From the NCBI RefSeq assembly GCF_011058215.1, contig NZ_JAALFG010000006.1:1-64000 (forward strand): a DNA stretch of 64,000 nt, in the 5' to 3' direction. The stretch is from Devosia aurantiaca. Its GTDB lineage: Bacteria > Pseudomonadota > Alphaproteobacteria > Rhizobiales > Devosiaceae. The notes beneath the pieces are model-generated. The model ran no database searches and was not told the DNA's origin. It worked only from the letters and a program-made list of their open reading frames with translations. Numbering within the stretch: position 1 is the stretch's first letter; each line of letters opens with the position of its first letter. Shown here piece after piece: positions 36,575 to 44,382 of the stretch. A program made the position numbers and the translations under genes.

Positions 36575-37495
36575 CTAGCGATCCTTGGGGTCGAGCGCGT
36601 CACGCAGGCCATCGCCGATATAGGTGAGGCACAAGAGGAGCGTGATCAGCACCACGGCAGGGGCAAGCAGCATCCAGGGCAACACTTCAGCCACCGGCGC
36701 ACCGGCGGAAATCAGCGTACCCAAGGACGTCTGCGGCTCCTGAACGCCAAGGCCGAGATAGGAGAGGAAGCTCTCCGCGATGATGATTTCGGGAATGGTC
36801 AGCGTCGCATAGATCACGACGGGCCCGGTCAGATTGGGCACGATGTGACGGAAGATGATCTTCCACGAGCTCGCGCCACTGGCGCGCGCCGCCTCGACGA
36901 ATTCCTTTTCCTTGATGGAAAGGGTCTGCCCGCGCACGATACGCGCCATGGTCAGCCATTCGATGGCCCCGATGCCGACAAACAGCAGCACCGGATTACG
37001 CCCGAACATTACCATCAGGATGATGACGAAGAGGATATAGGGCAGCGCGTACATGACGTCGACGATGCGCATCATGATCGCATCGACCCGGCCGCCGAAA
37101 TAGCCGGCCACCGCGCCATAGACGACGCCGATGCTGACCGAAACGACCGTGGCGACGAATGCCACGATCAAGCTCATCTGCGTGCCCTGCAGCACGCGGG
37201 CCAGCATGTCGCGACCATTTTGGTCGGTGCCGAAATAGTGCCCCGCCTCGAAGTTTGGCGGCTTGCGGATGTTGGACCAATCGACCTGGGAATAACCCCA
37301 GGGCACGAAATAGGGTCCGATAAACGCAAGCAGCACAATAAGGACGATCACGGCGATCGAAACTACCGCAGCCTTGTTGCGCACGAGGCGACGCATCGCG
37401 TCCTGCGTAAGGGAACGACCCTTTGGCGGATCGAGCTTTTCCAGCTTCTCGGCATAAGCCGTGAGAACCTGGTCCTTGCCAGTCAAGCCGGGCAT
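36575..37495 (-). CDS. oppC: Oligopeptide ABC transporter permease OppC
   Basis: A 306-residue inner-membrane permease. It has the N-terminal OppC segment (SLTQDAMRRLVRNKAAVVSIAVIVLIVLLAFIGPYFVPW), GTDQNGRDMLARVLQGTQMSL, and the ATPase-contact EAA loop EFVEAARASGASSWKIIFRHIVPN. The start overlaps the oppB stop (ATGA). Intact. Confidence 0.95.
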   Translation of the reverse strand: MPGLTGKDQVLTAYAEKLEKLDPPKGRSLTQDAMRRLVRNKAAVVSIAVIVLIVLLAFIGPYFVPWGYSQVDWSNIRKPPNFEAGHYFGTDQNGRDMLARVLQGTQMSLIVAFVATVVSVSIGVVYGAVAGYFGGRVDAIMMRIVDVMYALPYILFVIILMVMFGRNPVLLFVGIGAIEWLTMARIVRGQTLSIKEKEFVEAARASGASSWKIIFRHIVPNLTGPVVIYATLTIPEIIIAESFLSYLGLGVQEPQTSLGTLISAGAPVAEVLPWMLLAPAVVLITLLLCLTYIGDGLRDALDPKDR

Positions 37496-38418
37496 CAGCG
37501 GTACCTCACCTTGGGATCGAGCCAGGCATAGATGAGGTCAACGATCAGATTGAGTGCGAGAATAATGAACATGTAGAGAATGGTCGTGCCCAAGACGATG
37601 CCGTAGTCGCGGTTTAGCGCGGCCTGGACGAAATACTTGCCGATCCCGGGAAGCCCGAAAATCTGCTCGACCGCGAGTGAACCGGTGAGCAGGTATGAGA
37701 GACCTGGCCCGAGATAGGAGACCACTGGCAGAAGCGCCGGCTTGATCGCGTGCCGCGCCATGATCAGCCGCTGCCCAAGCCCCTTGGCCTTGGCGGTGCG
37801 GACATAATTGCTGCCCAGGACTTCGATCATCGAGCCGCGCATGAGCCGGCTGATACGCGCTGCATGTGGCCAGGCGAGCACGGTAACGGGCAGGATCAGA
37901 TGCCAAAGCGAACCAGTGACCCAGCCGCCGGCAGGCACCCAGCGCAGGTAGACGCCGAACCAAAGCTGCAACAGCGCAGCCATCAGGAAGTTGGGCACCA
38001 CGACGCCCAGCATCACCGCAAGCACCAGCACATAGTCCGGCCACTTGTTCTGGTTCACCGCAGCAACCATGCCGGCCAGGATGCCGATGGCGGTGGCGAT
38101 GACGAAAGCGAACATCGCCATGGTGAGGGTGAAGGGGAAGCCGATGCGGATCAGGTCCGAAACGTTGAACCCGTCGATCACCATGGACGGGCCGAGGTCT
38201 CCCTGCAGCAGCCGTCCCACATAGATGAAGTACTGGCTGATCAGCGGCTGATCGAGATTGTAATGGGCGCGCAGGTTCGCCAGCACGGTCGGCGGCAAGG
38301 CGCGTTCGCCATCGAATGGACCACCCGGCGCCAGGCGCAGAATGAAAAAGCAGATCGTTACGGCGATCAATGCAATCGGAATGGCCGAAAGCACGCGCCG
38401 GAAGGCATAGGACAGCAT
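37495..38418 (-). CDS. oppB: Oligopeptide ABC transporter permease OppB
   Basis: A 307-residue permease with six helices: RRVLSAIPIALIAVTICFFILRLAPGGPF at the start, the EAA loop NYVRTAKAKGLGQRLIMARHAIKPALLPV, and VEQIFGLPGIGKYFVQAALNRDYGIV, all typical of OppB. ATG 38418 is used; the upstream frame has no signal. A terminator-like hairpin separates it from oppA. Intact. Confidence 0.95.
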   Translation of the reverse strand: MLSYAFRRVLSAIPIALIAVTICFFILRLAPGGPFDGERALPPTVLANLRAHYNLDQPLISQYFIYVGRLLQGDLGPSMVIDGFNVSDLIRIGFPFTLTMAMFAFVIATAIGILAGMVAAVNQNKWPDYVLVLAVMLGVVVPNFLMAALLQLWFGVYLRWVPAGGWVTGSLWHLILPVTVLAWPHAARISRLMRGSMIEVLGSNYVRTAKAKGLGQRLIMARHAIKPALLPVVSYLGPGLSYLLTGSLAVEQIFGLPGIGKYFVQAALNRDYGIVLGTTILYMFIILALNLIVDLIYAWLDPKVRYR

Positions 38419-38489
38419 GTGTCGTGAACTCCTTGGCCGGGTCGCCGAGATGCGGAAGGGCCGCAGGGCGTAAGGCCGGACAAAAGAAC

Positions 38490-38512
38490 CGTGGGGGCGC
38501 TGGGCCCCCACG
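38490..38512 (-). terminator. Intra-operon hairpin between oppA and oppB
   Basis: CGTGGGGGC and GCCCCCACG pair perfectly. On the minus strand GTTCTTTTG follows. Such partial terminators after the binding-protein gene commonly keep its expression above that of the permease genes. Confidence 0.68.
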
Positions 38513-38532
38513 ATCGTCATTCGATCTTCCGT

Positions 38533-40156
38533 TTATTCCGACTTCGAGAGCCAGCGGGTGCGGAAGATATTCTTGGCGTTTTCTTCAAAGCCCGAGATGC
38601 GCGGCGACACGACGTCCTTGGAAACGTACCAGTAGATCGGGATCGCGGCGAACTCGTCCATGGCCAGCTTTTCCGCCTGGGCCAGAAGGTCGGCACGGGC
38701 TTCAAGATCGAGCTCGGTCGAGGCCTGGGTCAGGAGGTTGTCGAACTCTTCGTTCGAATACCGACCGTAGTTGTTGCCCCAGTTCATGGTGCCGCCCTGG
38801 TTCGTCCCGGTCTTCAAAAGATCGAGCGTGTTGGACGGATCCGAGTAGTCGAGCAGCCAGCCGGCACGGCCGACCTGGAAGTCACCGGCGCGCAGCAGCG
38901 TCATAGTGCACGGCCGTTTCAGCGTTGAACAGCTCGACCTTGACCCCGATCGGCTCCCACATGGCGGCAATCGCCACGGCGATACGCTGGTGGTTGTCAT
39001 TGGTGTTGTAGCGCAGCTGCAGGGTCAGCGGATTGTCCGGACCATAACCGGCTTCGGTCATGAGTTCGGTCGCACGAGCAACGCGTTCCTCATAGGGCGT
39101 TTCGGCCCAGGTCGGCATGTAGGCGCTGCCTTCGGCAACGTAGTTATTGGTGCCCGGCGGAACCCAGCCATAAGCCGGCAATTCGCCAGTGCCCAGAATA
39201 TCGGGGCCGATCACGTCGCGCACGACGGTGGTCGAAAGCGCTTCGCGGATGCGGATATCGGCCAGCGGCTGGCCTTCTTCCTGGTTCATCACGTAGTAGT
39301 AGACGCCCAGGAACGGCACCACATGGGCTTCGCCCGGCAGGTTATCCTGCAGCCACTGATACTGGTCGGCAGGGAAGTCGGTCAGGATGTCGAATTCGCC
39401 AGCGCGGTAGCGGTTGAGCGCAGCAGCCTGGTCTTCGAGAACGTGGTAGTAGACCTCGTCGATCTGGACGTTTTCGGCATCATAATAGTCCGGGTTCTTT
39501 TCCGAACGGACATAGGAGCCCGGGAGCCATTCCTTGATCAGATAGGGGCCGTTGCCGATGATGTTTTCGACACGCGTCCACTCGTCGCCGACTTCTTCCA
39601 CCAGGTGCTGCGGCACCGGGTAGGCGGTGTAGTGGGTCAGCGCATCGAGGAAGAACGGCGTCGCCGCTTCCAGCGTGATTTCGAGCGTCTTGTCGTCGAT
39701 CGCCTTGACGCCAAGCTCGTTAAAATCGGTGATTTCGCCCGAGTTGATGGCTTCCGCGTTCTTGATCGGGAACTGCAGGTAAGCATAGTCCGCGGCGGTC
39801 GCCGGGTTGAACAGGCGCTGGAAGGCATAGACGAAATCGCCTGCCGTCACCGGTTCGCCATCCGACCACTGGATGCCATCGCGCAACTTGAACGTATAGA
39901 CGGTACCGTCTTCCGAAATTTCCCAGCTCTCGGCCTGGCCCGGAATGGCTTCCGCCTTGGCGTTCTCGGTTAGGAGACCTTCGATATAGTCGCCGATGAC
40001 GCGGTTTTCCCAATCGCCCGAAGCCTTGTGCGGATCGAGCGTGCCCGGGTCACCACCATTGTGCAGCTGCAGCGTCACCGCCGAGGCAGCGGTGCTCATC
40101 ATCAGCGCCATGACGCCGGCGGTCGCGACCGCTTTGAAAGCTGAGGTGAACTTCAT
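38533..40156 (-). CDS. oppA: Peptide ABC transporter substrate-binding protein OppA, frame broken near 38898
   Basis: About 541 residues. The signal peptide (AVATAGVMALMMSTAASA) has no lipobox Cys, so the protein is a soluble periplasmic binder. LHNGGDPGTLDPHKASGDWENRVIGDYIEGL and WSDGEPVTAGDFVYAFQRLFNP are the SBP family 5 core. The frame breaks after ETAVHYDA, where a GC pair is missing; restored, it reads LLRAGDFQVGRAGWLLDYSDPSNTLDLLKTGTNQGG and IPIYWYVSKDVVSPRISGFEENA to the stop. Substrate is probably oligopeptides; murein tripeptides are possible. A palindrome like the fadE/fadD operators lies about 140 bases upstream. Confidence 0.93.
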
Positions 40157-40293
40157 TCTCGTCCCATCTCCTTGTGGAATTCCTGAAAATATTGGCACCG
40201 CCCCTATGTGCGGCTTATGCCCTCGCCGCCGTTAAACCCGGCAGTCAAGATCGTTGGACGGTATCGCCAGAAAGCGTCCACTGACAAGCAAAA

Positions 40294-40313
40294 CATTGAC
40301 CTATGCGTCAATG
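40294..40313. promoter_or_regulatory. Palindrome upstream of oppA, similar to the fadE/fadD operators
   Basis: CATTGAC-CTATGC-GTCAATG is a perfect seven-base inverted repeat. Its core ACCTATGCGTCAA differs by one base from the core of the fadE-side site at 46977-46994. It lies 138 bases upstream of the oppA ATG in a stretch with no gene. Confidence 0.5.
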
Positions 40314-40357
40314 CTGACAATTTCTGACGCAAAGGTGTGCGTTGGAACGCGGCGAGG

Positions 40358-40633
40358 TCAGGGATATTCGGGCCGGGAGTGGACAATGTTGTCGATGATG
40401 ATCCGATCCGTGTGAACCGTGTAGATCATGATGTAGTTGGGGTGGGCGACATATTCCCGAGTACCCGGAACGCGTCCCGTCCGCCCAATATACGGACGAT
40501 CCGACAACAGCAGCGCGCCCTCGGTGAAGCGCTCGTAAAGATCAAGAGCTGCCGTTACATTGAATTGCGCAACGTATGCAGCGGCCAGGTCAGCTTGGTC
40601 CAATCCGAAAGCCGACCATTGCACTTGCATCAA
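40358..40633 (-). CDS. ParE/RelE-superfamily toxin
   Basis: A 91-residue protein with the RelE/ParE fold sequence: ALDLYERFTEGALLLSDRPYIGRTGRVPGTREYVAHPNYIMIYTVHTDRIIIDNIVHSRPEYP. The pattern RxGR..G.RE followed by Y.I.Y.V and the final I..I.H.R is characteristic of the family. Members either block gyrase (ParE) or cut mRNA on ribosomes (RelE); the sequence alone does not separate them. Its start overlaps the antitoxin stop. Confidence 0.85.
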   Translation of the reverse strand: MMQVQWSAFGLDQADLAAAYVAQFNVTAALDLYERFTEGALLLSDRPYIGRTGRVPGTREYVAHPNYIMIYTVHTDRIIIDNIVHSRPEYP

Positions 40634-40815
40634 GCGCTTTTCCGCGATGTGCGCCGGATCGTCTCACGAAGCCGTGCCATGGCCTCGTCGTGCGGGATGG
40701 CAGGCCGCGGATCATCCTTCGACTCTTGCACCTTCTTCCGGAACCACCGATCGTAAGAGTCCGCCTGTTCCTGCGTCTCGAACTCAGAAACGATGGGATC
40801 GAGTTTTTCGCTCAT
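40630..40815 (-). CDS. Antitoxin of the ParE/RelE-type pair
   Basis: A 61-residue protein, MSEKLDPIVSEFETQEQADSYD..., ending HDEAMARLRETIRRTSRKSA. Position before a ParE/RelE toxin, small size and a C-terminal positively charged helix support the antitoxin call. No strong N-terminal DNA-binding fold is visible. Ten bases upstream lies the stop of a small membrane-protein gene, and TAGGAG of that stop serves as the ribosome-binding site, so the pair seems to be transcribed with the fad operon. Confidence 0.72.
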   Translation of the reverse strand: MSEKLDPIVSEFETQEQADSYDRWFRKKVQESKDDPRPAIPHDEAMARLRETIRRTSRKSA

Positions 40816-40824
40816 GGAGCGCTC

Positions 40825-40983
40825 CTAGCTGAAAAGCCCCGCCTGCCCCACAGCATAGATCACCAGGGCCACCGCCAGCAACACCGCGAACGGCAGCCAT
40901 CCCGGCGTTGGGCCGCGAGGCTTTTTCACTGGCGGCTCAGGCTTTTTCTCCGGCCGCCGGAACTTGACGACATTGTCGTTCAT
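40825..40983 (-). CDS. Small single-pass membrane protein downstream of fadI
   Basis: A 52-residue protein: a charged proline-rich N-terminus (VVKFRRPEKKPEPPVKKPRGPTP), one hydrophobic helix (GWLPFAVLLAVALVIYAVGQ) and a very short tail. The ATG overlaps the fadI stop (ATGA). I do not recognise a family, but the layout is clearly protein-like and translation is coupled to fadI. Confidence 0.7.
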   Translation of the reverse strand: MNDNVVKFRRPEKKPEPPVKKPRGPTPGWLPFAVLLAVALVIYAVGQAGLFS

Positions 40984-42265
40984 GCTGCGCTTTCAACCAA
41001 TGCTGCGACACCCATCCCGCCGGCGGTGCAGACCGACAACAGCGCCCGTTTCCCGGGATCCTGGCTCAATAGCTTTGCCGTTACGCCCAAGATTCGGGCG
41101 CCCGTTGCGGCAAAGGGATGCCCATAGGCAAGGCTCGACCCCTTGACGTTGATCTTGGCCGGATCGATCTCGCCCAAAACGTCGGACCGACCCAGCACAT
41201 CGCGATTGTAGTCCGGGTCTTTCCAGGCCTTTAGTGTGCACAACACCTGCGCTGCAAACGCCTCGTGCAGCTCGAAATAATCGATGTCCGCAAAGCTCAG
41301 GCCCGCTTTGTCGAGCATTTCGCTGACCGCAATTGTCGGCGCCATGAGCAGTCCCTCGCCATGGGCAAAATCATTGCCGGCTACACGCCCGGTGGTGAGA
41401 TAGGCGAGGATCGGCAGCCCACGCGCCCGCGCCCATTCTTCGGACGCCAGCAACACCCCGGCCGCGCCGTCCGTCAGCGGCGTCGAATTGCCCGCCGTCA
41501 GCGTCCCCTGCCCGCTGGTCTTGTCGAAGGCGGGCTTAAGCGTCGACATCTTCTCCATATTCGCATCGGCACGCACATTGTTGTCGCGCACAAGCCCAGC
41601 GCATTGCACGAGGAGGTCGTCGTGAAATGCCTCGTCATAAGCCTTTGCAGCATTGCGATGGCTTGCCACAGCCAGGGCATCCTGCTCTGCGCGCGTGATC
41701 CCCATTCCTTCGCCATGAGCTCGGCATGCTGGCCCATGGACAGCCCCGTGCGCGGCTCGTTGACCGAGGGCGCCACGGGCGTCAGCTCGCCGAAAGAAAA
41801 GCCCTTGGCGAACGCCTTGACCTTGTCGCCGGTCGTCTTGGCAGCGTTGGCACCCAGCAACCGCTTCTGGAATTTCGGCCCGAACACGATCGGGCTGTCC
41901 GAAACGGAATCCGACCCCGCCGCAATGCCGCTATCGATCTGCCCCGAAGCGATCTTGCCGGCGAGCACCAGTGCCGCCTGGAGGCTCGTGCCGCAAGCGA
42001 TCTGCATCGTCGTTCCCGGCGTGCGCGGCGAAAGGCCCGCGTCGAGCGCCGCCTCGCGCGCAATGTTGAAGTCGCGCGAGTGGTTGATCACCGCGCCGGC
42101 AATGACCTCGTCGATCTTCTCGCCCTTGAGCCCGAACTTGTCGACCAGCCCTGTCATCGTGGCGCTGAGCATGGAAAGATTGGTCTCGTCCGCATAGGCC
42201 GTGCCGCCGCGGGCAAAGGGAATGCGGGCCGAACCGACAATGGCAACGCGCTTGGTTTCACTCAT
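40980..42265 (-). CDS. fadI: Acetyl-CoA acyltransferase (thiolase, FadI-like), frame broken near 41700
   Basis: About 428 residues. The last step of beta-oxidation: thiolytic release of acetyl-CoA from 3-ketoacyl-CoA. Nucleophile Cys91 is in TTMQIACGTSLQAA, the His in SSLAYGHPFAATGAR, and the second Cys in LLSVCTAGGMGVAAL. One G is missing in the run at 41700-41703; restored, LMAKEWGITRAEQDALAVASHRNAAKAYDEAF is continuous to the stop at 40980. It lies 11 bases after the fadJ stop, in the same operon. NEPRTGLSMGQHAE fits the FadI rather than the FadA branch. Confidence 0.92.
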
Positions 42266-42276
42266 CTCATCTCTCC

Positions 42277-44238
42277 TTACGCGCGGCCATCGGCGCGAGC
42301 CTTCATCGGCCCGCCGAGGAAGGGTGCAAAGCCTGTGCCCATGATGACGCCGATATCGGCAAGGTCCGGCGAGGCGACGACGCCTTCGGACACAACCACT
42401 TCGGTCATGTCGACCAGGGGCTTCACCAGCTCACGGCCGAGCTTGGCAAGGTCGTCGCGTTCCGGCGTTTCGCCTTTGACCGCCTTGCCGTTTTCCCACT
42501 TGTAAAAACCTTCGCCGCTCTTGCGGCCAAGCTTGCCCTCGGCAATCAGACGGGCAAATTGGCTGCCTTCCGGCACGGCGTGACCCAGCTCGGTCGCCAC
42601 CGACTTGCCGACATCGAGGCCCACCGTGTCCATGAGCTCGATCGGCCCCATCGGCATGCCGAAGGCCACGGCTGCGGCATCGAGCACTTCCTTGCTCTCG
42701 CCGCGCTCCACCCGTTCCACTGCGCCTAGCATATAGGGCATCAGCACGCGGTTGACGAGGAAACCCGGCGCGGACTTGACCACCACCGGCGACTTGCCGA
42801 TCGCTTGCGCAAAGCTGGCGCCCTTGCCAATCGCCTCGTCCGAGTTGAAGCGCGAGCGGATCACTTCCACCAAGGGCAGCTGCGCCACCGGGTTGAAGAA
42901 ATGGAGCCCAATTAGCCGTGCCGGATCCTTCAGTGCCTCCGCAATGCGCTCGAGCTCGATCGAGGACGTGTTGGTCGCCATGATCGCGCCGGGCTTCATC
43001 TTGTCCTCGAGCCCGGAAAAGATCGCCTGCTTGACCTCGAGCTTTTCCACCACCGCCTCGATGATGACATCTGCCCGCGCCACCCCGGTCCCTTGCGGGT
43101 CGGCGCTCAGCCGCAGCATTGCCGCATCCACCTCGCGCCGCTTCTTATAGCGCTTGCTGAAAAGCTTCTTGGCGCGATCAAGCGCCGGCTTGATGCGCTC
43201 CATGTCGAGATCCTGCAGCGTCACGCTCATGCCGCGATAGGCGCACCAAGCCGCGATATCGCCGCCCATGACACCGGCACCGATCACATGCACGCGCGAA
43301 AACTTGGCGCCCTTGAGCCCCTGCTTCTTGAGGCTTTCGGACAGAAAGAATACCCGCCGCAGATTGGTCGCGGTCGGCGAGCCCATCAGCGGCACGAAGG
43401 CGTCGATCTCGCCGCGCACCATGGCCTTCCAGTCGTCGCCATGTTTCTGAAAGAGGTCGATCAGCGCATAGGGCGCGGGGAAATGCTCCTTGCGCGCCTT
43501 CTTGCCCGCCTGTTCGCGCATCTTGTTGGCCACGGCTTCGCGCACCAGCGGCAGCGCCACGGCGCGCTTTACCAAACCCGCCTCGCTCGACTTGCGCTTC
43601 TGCAGCACCGCCTTTCGGCCTTCCCAGCGCAGCATGTCGCGATGGCGCACGAGCTTGTCGACGAGGTTCAACCCGCGCGCCGCCCCAGCCCGCAGCATCT
43701 TGCCGGTCAGCATGATCTGCATGGCATCGACCGGACCGGCCTGGCGGATCGAGCGCCCGGTGCCCCCAAATCCCGGAAAGATTCCCAGATTGACTTCGGG
43801 AAAGCCGATGCGCGTCTTCTCGTCGTTGACCGCAATGCGGTAGTGGCAGGCCAGCGCCAGCTCCAGCCCGCCGCCAAGGCAAAAGCCATGGATGCCGGCC
43901 ACGATCGGCACGGGCAACTTCTCGATCCGCGCAAACAGCGCATGCGTGCGCGTCAGCGCCTCGGTCAACACGGATGGATCGCTCATCGTGTCGAACTCGG
44001 ACACATCCGCCCCGGCGATGAACCCCGAATCCTTGCCCGACAAGAGTACGACGCCGACCAGCTGACCAGAACTCGCCAGCGCCTCGAACTGGCCGACCAG
44101 CGTCTCGAGCTCGGTGATCGCCTCGCGGCTCAATGTATTGACCGAGCCCTCCGGCGAATGGATCGTCAGCCAGCCGATCTTTTCGAGATCGGTATGAAAG
44201 CTCCAGTTGGGGGTCTCGGTCGCGTTGTGGGCGATCAT
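42277..44238 (-). CDS. fadJ: Multifunctional enoyl-CoA hydratase / 3-hydroxyacyl-CoA dehydrogenase (FadJ-like)
   Basis: A 653-residue two-domain enzyme. The N-terminal crotonase domain has IAGADVSEFDTM and HGFCLGGGLELALACHYRIA with GFPEVNLGIFPGFGGTGR (catalytic Glu residues). The C-terminal half has the NAD-binding VHVIGAGVMGGDIAAWCAYRG, the catalytic His in LIGLHFFNPVAQLPLVEVI and the dimer domain SAPGFLVNRVLMPYMLGA. It does hydration and oxidation between FadE and FadI. Shorter than E. coli FadB, matching FadJ/FadN-type enzymes. Intact. A palindromic repeat lies between it and fadE. Confidence 0.95.
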   Translation of the reverse strand: MIAHNATETPNWSFHTDLEKIGWLTIHSPEGSVNTLSREAITELETLVGQFEALASSGQLVGVVLLSGKDSGFIAGADVSEFDTMSDPSVLTEALTRTHALFARIEKLPVPIVAGIHGFCLGGGLELALACHYRIAVNDEKTRIGFPEVNLGIFPGFGGTGRSIRQAGPVDAMQIMLTGKMLRAGAARGLNLVDKLVRHRDMLRWEGRKAVLQKRKSSEAGLVKRAVALPLVREAVANKMREQAGKKARKEHFPAPYALIDLFQKHGDDWKAMVRGEIDAFVPLMGSPTATNLRRVFFLSESLKKQGLKGAKFSRVHVIGAGVMGGDIAAWCAYRGMSVTLQDLDMERIKPALDRAKKLFSKRYKKRREVDAAMLRLSADPQGTGVARADVIIEAVVEKLEVKQAIFSGLEDKMKPGAIMATNTSSIELERIAEALKDPARLIGLHFFNPVAQLPLVEVIRSRFNSDEAIGKGASFAQAIGKSPVVVKSAPGFLVNRVLMPYMLGAVERVERGESKEVLDAAAVAFGMPMGPIELMDTVGLDVGKSVATELGHAVPEGSQFARLIAEGKLGRKSGEGFYKWENGKAVKGETPERDDLAKLGRELVKPLVDMTEVVVSEGVVASPDLADIGVIMGTGFAPFLGGPMKARADGRA

Positions 44239-44253
44239 TGTTTGGTCCTCATG

Positions 44254-44379
44254 CCCGCCCTCGTGGTTCGAGGGTCGCTTTGCTCCCACCTCACCATGAG
44301 GGCTCCGGAGCACCGTTGTTGTTGAGCCCTCATGGTGAGGCGCTTTGCCCTAAGCAAAGCCTCGAACCACGAGGGCGGG
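44254..44379. repeat. Complex nested palindrome between fadE and fadJ (family A relative)
   Basis: The outer arms CCCGCCCTCGTGGTTCGAGG (44254-44273) and their exact complement (44360-44379) enclose inner arms CCTCACCATGAGGGCTC (44289-44305) and GAGCCCTCATGGTGAGG (44324-44340), all perfect. The CCTCATGGTGAG and CGAACCACGAGG modules are those of family A, but in a different order. It fills the gap inside the fad operon and would fold in mRNA. Confidence 0.88.
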
Positions 44380-44382
44380 TTC

